NCBI GenBank assembly: GCA_017881265.1
Contig: JADGRA010000047.1
Location: 54,793-118,792, forward strand
Length of the DNA stretch: 64,000 nt
Source: Myxococcaceae bacterium
GTDB lineage: Bacteria > Myxococcota > Myxococcia > Myxococcales > Myxococcaceae
Direction of reading: 5' to 3'
A program made the position numbers and the translations under genes. The notes under the pieces are model-generated. The model ran no database searches. It was not told the DNA's origin and saw only the letters and a list, made by a program, of their open reading frames with translations. This document shows, piece after piece, positions 37,689 through 48,542 of this stretch. Position 1 is the stretch's first letter; each line of letters starts with the position of its first letter.

Positions 37689-37773
37689 CCTCATACCAGT
37701 GAGAAGCCCCCCCGGAAGTCCCGCCGCCGGTGCTGGGCACCGTCGGGCTGGACTGTTAGTAGGGCAACTACCC

Positions 37774-40652
<2,879 letters not shown>

Positions 40653-40656
<4 letters not shown>

Positions 40657-41870
40657 TTGTTGCGGAAGAGGCGCATCCGCGGACCACCGCCAAACTCCAG
40701 CATGAAGCCGAACTGGAAGCGGATGGCGTTGTCCTTGTCCACCAGCCCGGGCGGCGGGTTGGGGAAGGGCTGACTCTTCTGGAAGGCGGCGATGGCCGCC
40801 TCGTCCAGAAAGTCGACCCCGCTCGACTTCTCCACGTGCACGTCGCGCAGCGAGCCAGTTGCGTCCAGGGTGATGCTGAGCAGCGTGTAGCGGTCGCGGC
40901 CGCTGTAGATGTTGCCGGTCGGGTCCCGCTGGCGCAGGGGCGTGTGCGGGTCCCAGTGCGTCCCGACGGCCTGCTTCACCCGGTTGAAGAAGCTGGCGAA
41001 TTTCCACTCGCGCGTGTTGAGGAAGGTGCCGTCCCCCTCCTCGGCGTCGAGATGGTCGTTGGGCGCGGCGCCGATAATCTTGTCCAGCGCGGCCGCGCTG
41101 GGCATGAGGTTCAGCACGCCCACCTGGCCCTTGCGCCCGTCGGAGGCGTCCTCCCCGCTGCCCCCGCTCGAGCCGGGAGCGATTTTCAGCCGGCTGGAGT
41201 TGCCCTGCACCTCGGCGCTCTCGGCGCGGTTGGCCACCTGGGCGCCGGGGCCCAGCGTCTCCGGTGCCTTCAGCGCAATGCGCTCGGAAGCCGCCGTCTT
41301 GGGAATCTCCATCGCCCCCTTCTTCTCCGCTTGGCGACGCGGACGGTCGTCCTGTCCCGCCCCGTTGTTGCCCGACAGCTGCGCCTGCAGGGCGGCGTCC
41401 CGGCCGAGGTCCGCGCGCTGCGTGTCGGCCGTTTGCCGCGGCATGGCGTTTCGGTAGAAGGGTGTCTGGACGCGGGACTTCGTCTCTTTCTCCACGCGGT
41501 TGTTCTTTTCCGCCAGGTACTTGGTGTCCTGCGGCGGCTGCTGTTCGTTGCCCGGGGCCACTGCCACCACCTGGCCGTGCGGCTGCTGTTCCTTCTTCTC
41601 CTCCGGCGGCCGCTGGGCCGTGGGTGGCCGGGTCGCGCCGGATTCGGTCGTCCCGCGGTTCCGGGCCCACTGCTGGCTGGACAGCGGGCGCAGCTCCACT
41701 TGCTGGGGTGGGGGACGGTTCTCCATCCACGGCAGGTGGACGAGGTCGAGCAGCAGCACCAGCCCCACCGCCAACAGGTGCAGCAACACCGCGGCCGCTA
41801 AGGCGACGAGCGTGCGCCGCGGGTCGTCGCGCCTTCGGCGGTTGGGGGTGGGGGCGGACACGCTCTTCAC
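40653..41870 (-). CDS. TonB-like energy-transducer C-terminal domain protein
   Basis: A 405-residue protein with a basic cytosolic N-terminus ([10 protein letters not shown]), one membrane anchor (about residues 21-44, [20 protein letters not shown]), a long Pro/Gln/Lys/Glu-rich periplasmic linker, and a C-terminal TonB-type domain ([40 protein letters not shown]). It could couple an ExbB/TolQ motor to an outer-membrane partner; the trio at 5.9-7.8 kb is one candidate. GTG start at 41870 with TAGACT 12 nt upstream. Several myxobacterial gliding and envelope proteins have this layout, so a classical TonB transport role is not certain. Confidence 0.8.
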
Positions 41871-41979
41871 GCTTGAACGAATAGTCTAACGGTCGAATTC
41901 AGTCAGGTTGCGCTGCCGGCCCGACTCCGTCGCATACCCCGAGGCCCCTCGCCCGTCCAGCCAGGCCAACCGCCCGCAG

Positions 41980-43704
41980 TCACTGGTAAATTTTAGCGAC
42001 TTCGGCCCCGTTGAAGTAGTAGCGCAGGATGGCCCGGTAGTCCTCCCCGGCGTCTGCGCGGCCGATGGCGCCGGTTTGACACATTCCGACGCCGTGGCCC
42101 CAACCCCCGCCGTGGAAGACCCACGCGCTGGGCGCGCCCTGGGCATCGCGCTCGGTGGAGACGACGAAGAGAGAACTATTCAACATGCCCAGGCTGCGGC
42201 GGATGGTGAGCTCGCCGCGGAGTTCCGTGGCCCCCGTGTCGCCGGAAATGGCCAGCAGCAGGGCCCGGCCCGAGACACCGCGCTCCACCACGCGGAGCGC
42301 CTGGATGGCGCCCAGGCCGAGTGGGGCGAGGAGGGCGTCCAGCTCCGCCGCGGAGAAGCGCTTCTCCCAGCGGTAGCGGCTGCCTTGGGCGAAGCGGTTC
42401 TTCCGACAGGCCGCGGGCAGCTCGGCGTGCAGGAAGGCGGCGGTGTCGGTGCGGGCTGACGGCAGGGCCGGCACCGCTTCGAGGAGGTCCGGCCGCCCGC
42501 GCAGGCTGGGGTCCGGCACGCCGCCCCACACGGCCTCGTTGTCCTCGGTGTGGCCCCCGCACACCGCGCTGTAGACGCTGTCCACCAGCCGGCCCTCCGG
42601 GCTGAAGAGGGCCTGGCCCCGGGTGGCTTCCACCGCGGCGTTGGTGGAGGCGGCCTCGCCGCTTTTGCCGCGGTAGACGGCGCAGTGCTGCTCAGAACAC
42701 AGGAGGTACGGGTCCGCCAGGTGCCGGGTGCCCACCTTGGCCAGCACCTCGCCGCGGGCGGTGACGGCCTGGGCCTTCAAAGCTTCCATCGGCGCGGCGG
42801 CATACGTCTCCGAGGGCACCAGTCCCTTCAGCAGGTCCTCCAGCGCCACCTCGTTCACCACGGCCAGCGTGCCCCGCGCATCCACCGTCAACACCAGCGC
42901 GCCGCGGTAGTTACGGTTCTCCAGCCCATGGGCGCGGTAGCCAACGTCGTGCTCCACTTGCTGCACCTCGAAGCCACTGCCGTCGCGTGTCTCGGCCCGG
43001 ACGGTGTCCACCGCGCGCCCGAGGAGGACGCCGTTGGCCTGTCGCACCTCGAGGGTGGCGTGCGCCGGGCTGAGGACTTCCTCGGCCAGGGTGGCGTGCA
43101 CCCCCCACTGGCGCAGCACGTCCCCCAGGCGCGTCCGTGCCTCGGCCTCTGGCAGTGCCTCCTCCAGCAGCAGCGCGTAGCGGCGGTTGTCGATGACTTT
43201 TCCGGCAATGCCGTAGACTTGCCCCAGCGTCTGCACGCGCACCCGGACGCCGCGGCGGGCCCAGGTGTCCAGCTCCGACTGCAGCCCGGCCTTATCCGCG
43301 AAGGCCAATTCGGAGAGTTGCAGGCGAAACACCCGCGTGGCGGGATTGCCGCTGACGAGTCGGACGCGCAGCAGCTCTCCGGCCGGTGCCTCGGCCGTCG
43401 TCTCCACGGGTCCGGGCAACAGCAGGCGCACCCGGCCCCGGGGGATGAAGTCCACCTCCCGCTGTCCCTCCATCAACCGGACGGGCAGGGTGGGCTCGCC
43501 GGCCCGAACATCCACGCGCTTCCAGGCGCCGCTGGGTGCTTCCAGGCCCTGTGCCGAGGCCGGGGTGCGCGCAGGGCCGGGCTCGGCGTCCGGCAGGGGG
43601 GGGGGCGCGCCCGCGTCGGAGGCCGTGGCGCGCGCCGCGCTCAGGAAGCAGGTGGCAAGCACCCACGGCCCGAGCAGGAGCGCGCGTGGAACGGGCCTGG
43701 GCAA
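41980..43704 (-). CDS. Exported SpoIID/LytB-domain protein
   Basis: The domain spans the last ~300 residues: PSETYAAAPMEALKAQAVTA, 'YSAVCGGHTEDNEAVWGG', and the hallmark GGWGHGVGMCQTGAIGRADA followed by ILRYYFNGAEV. SpoIID-type proteins are peptidoglycan lytic transglycosylases that act on denuded glycan, important in sporulation of Firmicutes but widespread elsewhere. About 574 residues from TTG 43704, which gives a signal peptide (PRALLLGPWVLATCFLSAARA). The open frame continues to 43893, but that longer form would run through the tRNA-Cys gene, so I reject it. Confidence 0.82.
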   Translation of the reverse strand: MPRPVPRALLLGPWVLATCFLSAARATASDAGAPPPLPDAEPGPARTPASAQGLEAPSGAWKRVDVRAGEPTLPVRLMEGQREVDFIPRGRVRLLLPGPVETTAEAPAGELLRVRLVSGNPATRVFRLQLSELAFADKAGLQSELDTWARRGVRVRVQTLGQVYGIAGKVIDNRRYALLLEEALPEAEARTRLGDVLRQWGVHATLAEEVLSPAHATLEVRQANGVLLGRAVDTVRAETRDGSGFEVQQVEHDVGYRAHGLENRNYRGALVLTVDARGTLAVVNEVALEDLLKGLVPSETYAAAPMEALKAQAVTARGEVLAKVGTRHLADPYLLCSEQHCAVYRGKSGEAASTNAAVEATRGQALFSPEGRLVDSVYSAVCGGHTEDNEAVWGGVPDPSLRGRPDLLEAVPALPSARTDTAAFLHAELPAACRKNRFAQGSRYRWEKRFSAAELDALLAPLGLGAIQALRVVERGVSGRALLLAISGDTGATELRGELTIRRSLGMLNSSLFVVSTERDAQGAPSAWVFHGGGWGHGVGMCQTGAIGRADAGEDYRAILRYYFNGAEVAKIYQ

Positions 43705-43747
43705 CAGTGGAGCTGGCCTCCAGACAACTTGGGGGGACAAACGGGAG

Positions 43748-43819
43748 AGGCGCCACCCGGATTCGAACCGGGGAATGAGGGTTTTGCAGACCCTTGCCTT
43801 ACCACTTGGCGATGGCGCC
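43748..43819 (-). tRNA. tRNA-Cys (GCA)
   Basis: Read on the minus strand, the acceptor GGCGCCA (43813-43819) pairs with TGGCGCC (43749-43755). The discriminator is U (43748), the known cysteine identity base. The anticodon loop CTGCAAA gives GCA, and the T-arm is CCCGGTTCGAATCCGGG. CCA is not encoded. It lies 43 nt upstream of the SpoIID-like gene on the same strand. Confidence 0.93.
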
Positions 43820-44448
43820 GGACCTACGGAATCACTCAGGAAACCGCGCGGAATAGGGCAAGTACATGGCCCGCAGCAATACCAGACTTGCAACCATCAG
43901 CTCACTTTGCAACCTCCAGGGCGACCAAGCCAGCCGCTTGCTTGCAGATGTTGTCTAGCACGTGGCCGCGCGGTGCGGCGCGCGTCAGCCGTCCGCGAGG
44001 CCCAGCCGGGCCGTGCGCCGTCGAGTTTCGCTCGCGCTCCGGCGCTCGGGAGCGAAGCCGTCGAGCGGGCGGCCTAGCAGCTCGCCCAAACCGGCCAGCA
44101 AAGGAACTGGCCAGAACCCAAAAGGACGAGCCGCCCGCCCCGCTTAGCTCGGCGGCCCGACGAACGGGGGCACCAGGGCCGGTAACGCGTTCGACGAGTC
44201 CTCGCTCCACCCTCCGGCCTGCGACCGCACCGATGGAATGGTCCGTCTGGAACGTCAACGGGGCTAGTGCGTGTAGCGTGGCGCCGGGGTTCTGGTCGAG
44301 CTGTCGCCATGACGACTCTTCCGCGCTGAGAAGCGGTGCGCGGCACGAGCACTTCGCGCGGACGTGGTCGCCCCCTGCAACGTTTCATCGAGCCGGTGTC
44401 CATCCGGAGGGATTCGTGTCGAGTCGCCGCTTCGAGGAGGAGAGGACA
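43820..44448. other. 629-nt stretch without a recognisable gene
   Basis: No ORF here has family-like sequence. The only open minus-strand frame (43902-44258, TTG start) is Arg/Ala-rich, but its last residues (VLDNICKQAAGLVALEVAK) look more protein-like than the rest. Inverted repeats occur near 44036-44055 (CGCTCC...GGAGCG). I looked for RNase P, tmRNA and SRP RNA signatures and saw none. Base composition is more even than in neighbouring genes. Confidence 0.5.
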
Positions 44449-44922
44449 ATGGCAAAGGTCTACATTTTTTCAGTGCTGGCGTTGGCCGGAGCAATCGGTT
44501 GCGGGAGCAGCACCACGACAGCACAGGCGAAGACATTCAACGTCACATTGGCAGTTGCCAACGAGACGCCTCCTTGCGCCCAAGCTGGCGCCACCGCCAC
44601 CGGCACGGCGATGGTCACCATCTCCGCCGACAACACCTCCATCGCGGTCAACGCGACGTACTCGGGGCTGTCAGGTCCGGCAGTGGCCGCTCACATCCAC
44701 TACGGCACTCCCGCGGCGGCGGGTCCCGTCGTGTTGCCCTTTTCCGCGCCCCTGACTTCACCCGTGAGCGAGACTCTCACGGCCGCCAACTACGTCGCCG
44801 CCACGGGCGCTCCCACGGATTTCCCTACGTTTGTGACGGCGCTCAGAGCCGGCGGTGCTGGGTACATCAACTTCCACACTGCCGCCTGCGGTCCAGGGGA
44901 AATCCGCGCCGAGATTCAGTAG
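44449..44922 (+). CDS. CHRD-domain lipoprotein
   Basis: A 157-residue lipoprotein (signal VYIFSVLALAGAIGCGSS, lipobox AIGC). The mature part is one CHRD (chordin-type) domain: YSGLSGPAVAAHIHYGTPAA and a C-terminal AGYINFHTAACGPGEIRAEI. CHRD domains in bacteria are secreted beta-proteins of unclear role; the AHIHxG and HTxxxxxGEIR motifs are diagnostic. A strong GAGGAGGAGAGG ribosome binding site precedes ATG 44449. Codon choice is less G/C-extreme than the neighbours, and it lies near a tRNA gene, so acquisition by transfer is possible. Confidence 0.85.
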   Translation: MAKVYIFSVLALAGAIGCGSSTTTAQAKTFNVTLAVANETPPCAQAGATATGTAMVTISADNTSIAVNATYSGLSGPAVAAHIHYGTPAAAGPVVLPFSAPLTSPVSETLTAANYVAATGAPTDFPTFVTALRAGGAGYINFHTAACGPGEIRAEIQ

Positions 44923-45098
44923 AGGCGAGCGTCAAGCCGGAAGGAGTGCGCGGCGTCGCGCACTCCTCCCGGGTGTCGAACGGGCGAGCGCGCGGTTGGT
45001 CGGGCTGTGCTCGGTCCGGGCCCTTGGGCTCCAGCTCGGCAATAAGTGCCAGGTGTGCATTGACCGCGGGGCCGCTCAATGGCACTCACCGGCCTCAC

Positions 45099-46169
45099 AT
45101 GGCCAAGCTGCGTGCAGTCCTCTTTGGTGCCACCGGGCTCGCCGGGCAGCAATTCGTCTCGGCCCTCAGCGCGCACCCGTGGTTCGAGTTGGTTGCCGTC
45201 GCCGCCTCGCCGCGCAACGCGGGGCGTCGCTACGGCGAGGCGCTGGCGGAGGGCGGCTGGTTTCTGACGGAAGCCATCCCGGCGGCGGTGGCCTCGCTCG
45301 TCCTGGCCGACCCGCTTTCGGTGGACCCCTCGGGCTTCGACCTCGCCTTCTCGGCGGTGGAGGCGGACGTAGCGCGCGAGCTGGAACCGCGCGCGGCGCG
45401 GGCCATCCCGGTGTTCAGCACGGCCAGCGCCTTTCGCTATGAAAAGGACGTCCCGCTCTTGCTTCCGCCCGTCAACGGCGGGCATCTGGGGCTGGTGCGG
45501 GCGCAGGCCGCCCGGGGCTTTGCCGGCTATGTCGCCCCCATTCCCAACTGCACCACCACCGGCCTGGCCGTCAGCCTGGCCCCGCTCGTGGAGCGCTTCG
45601 GGGTGCAGGCCGTGCTCGTGACGTCGCTGCAGGCCGTGTCCGGCGCGGGCCGCTCCCCCGGGGTGCCGGCGCTGGACGTCCTGGACAATGTCCTGCCCTT
45701 CATCGCCAAGGAGGAGGGCAAGGTGGAGGTGGAGACGCGGAAGATTCTCGGCACCTGGGCGCCGGGGCGAACCGAGGTGCAGCCGCATGCCATGCGCGTC
45801 TCGGCCACCTGCACCCGCGTGGCGGTGCTGGAGGGGCACACCGAGACGGTGTCCGTTTCCCTGGGACGCCCGGCTAGCCTGGACGAGGTGGCGGCTGCCT
45901 TCGGCGAGTGGAAAGGGGACGCGACGGCGCGGGATTTGCCCTCGACGCCGCCTCGGTGGATTGAGGTGCTGCAGGCGCCCGACCGGCCCCAGCCACGACT
46001 GGACCGCGAGACGCACGGCGGCATGGCCACCAGCGTGGGCCGTCTGCGCGAGGACGCCGTGCTGGCCAACGGGGTGAAATTCGTCCTCGTCTCGCACAAC
46101 ACAAAACTCGGCGCGGCCAAGGGCGCCGTGTTGGTGGCCGAACTGGCCAAAGCGCAGGGGTTGCTCTAG
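45099..46169 (+). CDS. asd: Aspartate-semialdehyde dehydrogenase
   Basis: A 356-residue NADP enzyme making aspartate-4-semialdehyde from aspartyl phosphate, for Lys/DAP, Met and Thr. The Rossmann start is KLRAVLFGATGLAGQQFVSA. The catalytic Cys is in PIPNCTTTGLAVSLAP, the form typical of the archaeal/fungal-type ASADH branch rather than the E. coli type (NCSTI). The C-terminal VRVSATCTRVAVLEGHTET-like block holds substrate-binding Arg/His. ATG 45099 matches the conserved N-terminus. It supplies the same pathway as thrABC at 56-60.7 kb. Confidence 0.92.
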   Translation: MAKLRAVLFGATGLAGQQFVSALSAHPWFELVAVAASPRNAGRRYGEALAEGGWFLTEAIPAAVASLVLADPLSVDPSGFDLAFSAVEADVARELEPRAARAIPVFSTASAFRYEKDVPLLLPPVNGGHLGLVRAQAARGFAGYVAPIPNCTTTGLAVSLAPLVERFGVQAVLVTSLQAVSGAGRSPGVPALDVLDNVLPFIAKEEGKVEVETRKILGTWAPGRTEVQPHAMRVSATCTRVAVLEGHTETVSVSLGRPASLDEVAAAFGEWKGDATARDLPSTPPRWIEVLQAPDRPQPRLDRETHGGMATSVGRLREDAVLANGVKFVLVSHNTKLGAAKGAVLVAELAKAQGLL

Positions 46170-46252
46170 CGAATGGCTTCCATCGCCTGAGCCGTTGCTC
46201 CCCTGAAGGAAGTTTTCCGCCCCGCCACCCTGAGTGAACTAGTGTCCGTTGC

Positions 46253-46274
46253 CTAGCAGTCTGCTAGCAGTCTG
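46253..46274 (+). repeat. 11-bp tandem direct repeat upstream of fdxA
   Basis: CTAGCAGTCTG occurs twice back to back (46253-46263, 46264-46274), 27 nt before the fdxA start. An 11-bp period is about one helical turn, which would suit a dimeric or cooperative regulator. TAGTGT at 46240-46245 lies just upstream. Confidence 0.6.
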
Positions 46275-46301
46275 CCCCCGAGACCGAGGGAGAACGCCCA
46301 C

Positions 46302-46646
46302 ATGGCCTACTACGTCGCCGAGCCCTGCGTGAAGTGCAAGTACACCGACTGTGTCGAGGTGTGCCCGGTGAATTGCTTCTACGAGGGGGAGAACTTCCTC
46401 GTCATCCACCCGGACGAGTGCATCGACTGCGGCGCGTGTGAGCCCGTCTGCCCCACCAAGGCCATCTTCCCGGAGGCGGACCTTCCGGAGAAGTGGGCGG
46501 AGTACAAGGAAATCAACGTGACGTACTCCAAGCAGTGGCCCAACATCTCCGAGAAGCGCGAGCCGCTCCCGGAGGCCGAGGAATTCAAGGACGTCGAGAA
46601 GAAGCGCCACCTCTTGGTGCTCGCCCCGGGCAAGGGCAAGGGGTAG
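46302..46646 (+). CDS. fdxA: 7Fe ferredoxin (FdxA type)
   Basis: A 114-residue ferredoxin. [17 protein letters not shown] at residues ~9-25 and [12 protein letters not shown] at ~40-51 hold one [3Fe-4S] and one [4Fe-4S] cluster, the Azotobacter FdI/FdxA pattern. The C-terminal extension ([20 protein letters not shown]) is typical of this type. Soluble low-potential electron carrier. Own promoter region, with an 11-bp tandem repeat upstream and a strong hairpin directly after the stop; probably monocistronic. Confidence 0.95.
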   Translation: MAYYVAEPCVKCKYTDCVEVCPVNCFYEGENFLVIHPDECIDCGACEPVCPTKAIFPEADLPEKWAEYKEINVTYSKQWPNISEKREPLPEAEEFKDVEKKRHLLVLAPGKGKG

Positions 46647-46673
46647 AGCGGCCCCCCCGAGGGGGGCGCCGCT
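46647..46673 (+). terminator. Strong GC hairpin after fdxA
   Basis: AGCGGC-CCCCCC (46647-46658) faces GGGGGG-C-GCCGCT (46661-46673) with one bulge, beginning right after the fdxA TAG. No T-run. Confidence 0.5.
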
Positions 46674-46754
46674 GGCCCCGCCGTGGCCACCCCCAAGCCC
46701 CACTGTGGGGGACTGGTGCGGAGTGGACCGAGTCGCATAGGGTCCGCGCCCGCA

Positions 46755-47219
46755 ATGGCCGAAGCGGCGAACTCCATCGTCATCTCACCCGTCAGCAATG
46801 AAGCGGAGCTGATGCAGGCGCTCGCCATCCGCGAGGTGGTCTTCATCGAGGAGCAGCACGTCCCCGAGGGCATTGAACGCGACGCCGAGGATGCGCGGGC
46901 TTTCCACGTGCTGGCCTTCCAGGGCGGGCACGCCATCGGCACCGGCCGGCTGGTGACGCTGTTGGGTCCGCCGTCGGACTCCGGAACGTGGGGGCAGATT
47001 GGCCGGATGGCGGTGCTGTCCGCCCACCGCAAGGCACGGGTGGGGAGTCACCTGCTCGCCGCCCTGGAGGCGGAAGCCCGACGCCAGCAGCTGACGGGCA
47101 TCCTCATGCACGCGCAGCTGTACGCCATCGGCTTCTACCGGCACCACGGGTACGAGCCGGTCGGTCCGGTCTTCGAGGAGGCCGGCATCGACCACGTGGA
47201 GATGCGCAAGCGCCTCTAG
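46755..47219 (+). CDS. GNAT-family N-acetyltransferase (YjcF-like)
   Basis: A 154-residue acetyltransferase. The N-terminal ALAIREVVFIEEQHVPEGIE is the mark of the YjcF/ElaA-like GNAT branch. The acetyl-CoA-binding segment is QIGRMAVLSAHRKARVGSHL (RxxxxG), and GFYRHHGYEPVGPVFEEAGI is motif B with the C-terminal Tyr. Substrate unknown. ATG 46755; TAGGGT at 46738-46743 lies 11 nt upstream. Its TAG stop lies in the same CTAG as the stop of the opposite-strand glycosyltransferase. Confidence 0.85.
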   Translation: MAEAANSIVISPVSNEAELMQALAIREVVFIEEQHVPEGIERDAEDARAFHVLAFQGGHAIGTGRLVTLLGPPSDSGTWGQIGRMAVLSAHRKARVGSHLLAALEAEARRQQLTGILMHAQLYAIGFYRHHGYEPVGPVFEEAGIDHVEMRKRL

Positions 47220-48478
47220 CGGCTCTGGCTGGAGACGGCCCCGGCGGCGGTGCCCCGCAGGGCGCGCTCCCCGCACACGCGGGCCAGAAACCCTGGCAGC
47301 CGCATCGCCCGCTCCACGCTGCGGCGCCGAAGCTCGCGGGCGCGGTCGCGGAAGCCGTCGCGCACCAGCGCAATGCGCGGCGAGACGCGTGCCAGCCCGA
47401 CCGCCTCGCGGATAATCTGCAGCATCGCCGGCGCGTCCGGCTCGTACACGCCGAGGCGGTGCGCCTCGATGTGGCTGACGTGGCTGCGCTCGGCGCCGGG
47501 GATGTAGTGGAACAGCAAGAGGGGGCCGAGCTCCGTCTCCAAAAGCTCCTGGAGCGTCGCCGGTGCGAGGCTGCCGAGCACCGGAATGTCGGCCAGGCCC
47601 ATCAGCGCCGCCAGGATGGCGGGGGACACGTAGCCGAAGACGTGCACCCCGGCGGCGGCCTCAAGAGCGAGTGCCTCCTGGAAGCTCCGGTCCCGGCCAC
47701 ACACCACCACCAGGTTGACGCTGGCGCGCAGCGCGCCGTCGGCCAGCACCCGACGCAGCACCGGCTCGGTTTTCGCCGTCCAGGCAGAGCCACCGAGGAA
47801 GAGCAGGGTGGGCCGGTCGAGGTCCAGCGCGGCAAAGCCCGGTGTCTCCTGGGCCACCTCGGCGCGCAGCGCGACGCGTGCCGCAGCGCGCGGCTCCGTC
47901 CGCATGCGGTGCCCCACCCGGGAGAAGGCCTCGCGGGTGAGGAAGCCGGAGAGGTGCAGGCGCTCCTCACTCACGCCCTCGCCCCGGTAGTGGGCGAGCG
48001 TGTCCTCACCCATGACGATGAGGTAGTCCGGCTGCAGGCCCGGGCTGTGGGGGAAGTAGCCCCCGCTCGGAGTCCCGTAGTCCGGCACGGCCCCGACGAT
48101 GGGCATGTGGACGCCCAGCTGGGCGCGGGCGCGCGCCAGCATGATGCTAAAGAGCGCGTGGGTGGAGACGATGGCGTCGAAACGCCCCTCCGTCAGCAGC
48201 GTCCGGGTCTCGCGCTGAATGAGCGGGGTGAGCCACATGCCGACCTCCATCGCCCACCGCTGGCCGGTGAAGGTGAAGATGGTCCCCTGCAGGCGGGTGA
48301 AGTGGTGGACGCAGATGGCGTAGAAGCGCTGGACCGAGCGGTCGGCGCTGGTCCAGCTGACCGGCTCGAAGCTGCGGTGCTCCGGGTCGACGCGGCGCAT
48401 GGCGGCCACCATCGAGTCGCGCAGCATGTTGTGGCCGGCACCGGCTTCGATGGAGCCGAAGAGAATCCGTCGTGTCAT
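47216..48478 (-). CDS. GT28/MGDG-synthase-like glycosyltransferase
   Basis: A 420-residue GT-B glycosyltransferase. The N-terminal RILFGSIEAGAGHNMLRDSM is the MGDG synthase/MurG-type glycine loop for lipid-linked acceptors. VGAVPDYGTPSGGYFPHSPG follows in the acceptor domain. The C-terminal donor domain has LLFLGGSAWTAKTEPVLRRV and VHVFGYVSPAILAALMGLAD. Likely transfers a sugar to diacylglycerol or another membrane lipid. ATG 48478 at the end of a HAD-hrpB-GT minus-strand series (64 nt after hrpB). No membrane segments; peripheral membrane enzyme expected. Confidence 0.8.
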   Translation of the reverse strand: MTRRILFGSIEAGAGHNMLRDSMVAAMRRVDPEHRSFEPVSWTSADRSVQRFYAICVHHFTRLQGTIFTFTGQRWAMEVGMWLTPLIQRETRTLLTEGRFDAIVSTHALFSIMLARARAQLGVHMPIVGAVPDYGTPSGGYFPHSPGLQPDYLIVMGEDTLAHYRGEGVSEERLHLSGFLTREAFSRVGHRMRTEPRAAARVALRAEVAQETPGFAALDLDRPTLLFLGGSAWTAKTEPVLRRVLADGALRASVNLVVVCGRDRSFQEALALEAAAGVHVFGYVSPAILAALMGLADIPVLGSLAPATLQELLETELGPLLLFHYIPGAERSHVSHIEAHRLGVYEPDAPAMLQIIREAVGLARVSPRIALVRDGFRDRARELRRRSVERAMRLPGFLARVCGERALRGTAAGAVSSQSR

Positions 48479-48542
48479 GGACCGCGCCGCATGTAACACC
48501 GCGACTTCATGGTGACAACGAAGTATGTCGGCGCGGGCAGCC

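Noticed and set aside
41980..43893. SpoIID-like gene starting at 43893
   Set aside because: The extended N-terminus would be translated from the tRNA-Cys gene; TTG 43704 gives a signal peptide and starts after the tRNA.
43820..44448. RNase P RNA, tmRNA or SRP RNA in the gene-free stretch
   Set aside because: No GAGGAAAGTCC, tmRNA ends or SRP GGAAG loop seen; composition alone is not evidence.
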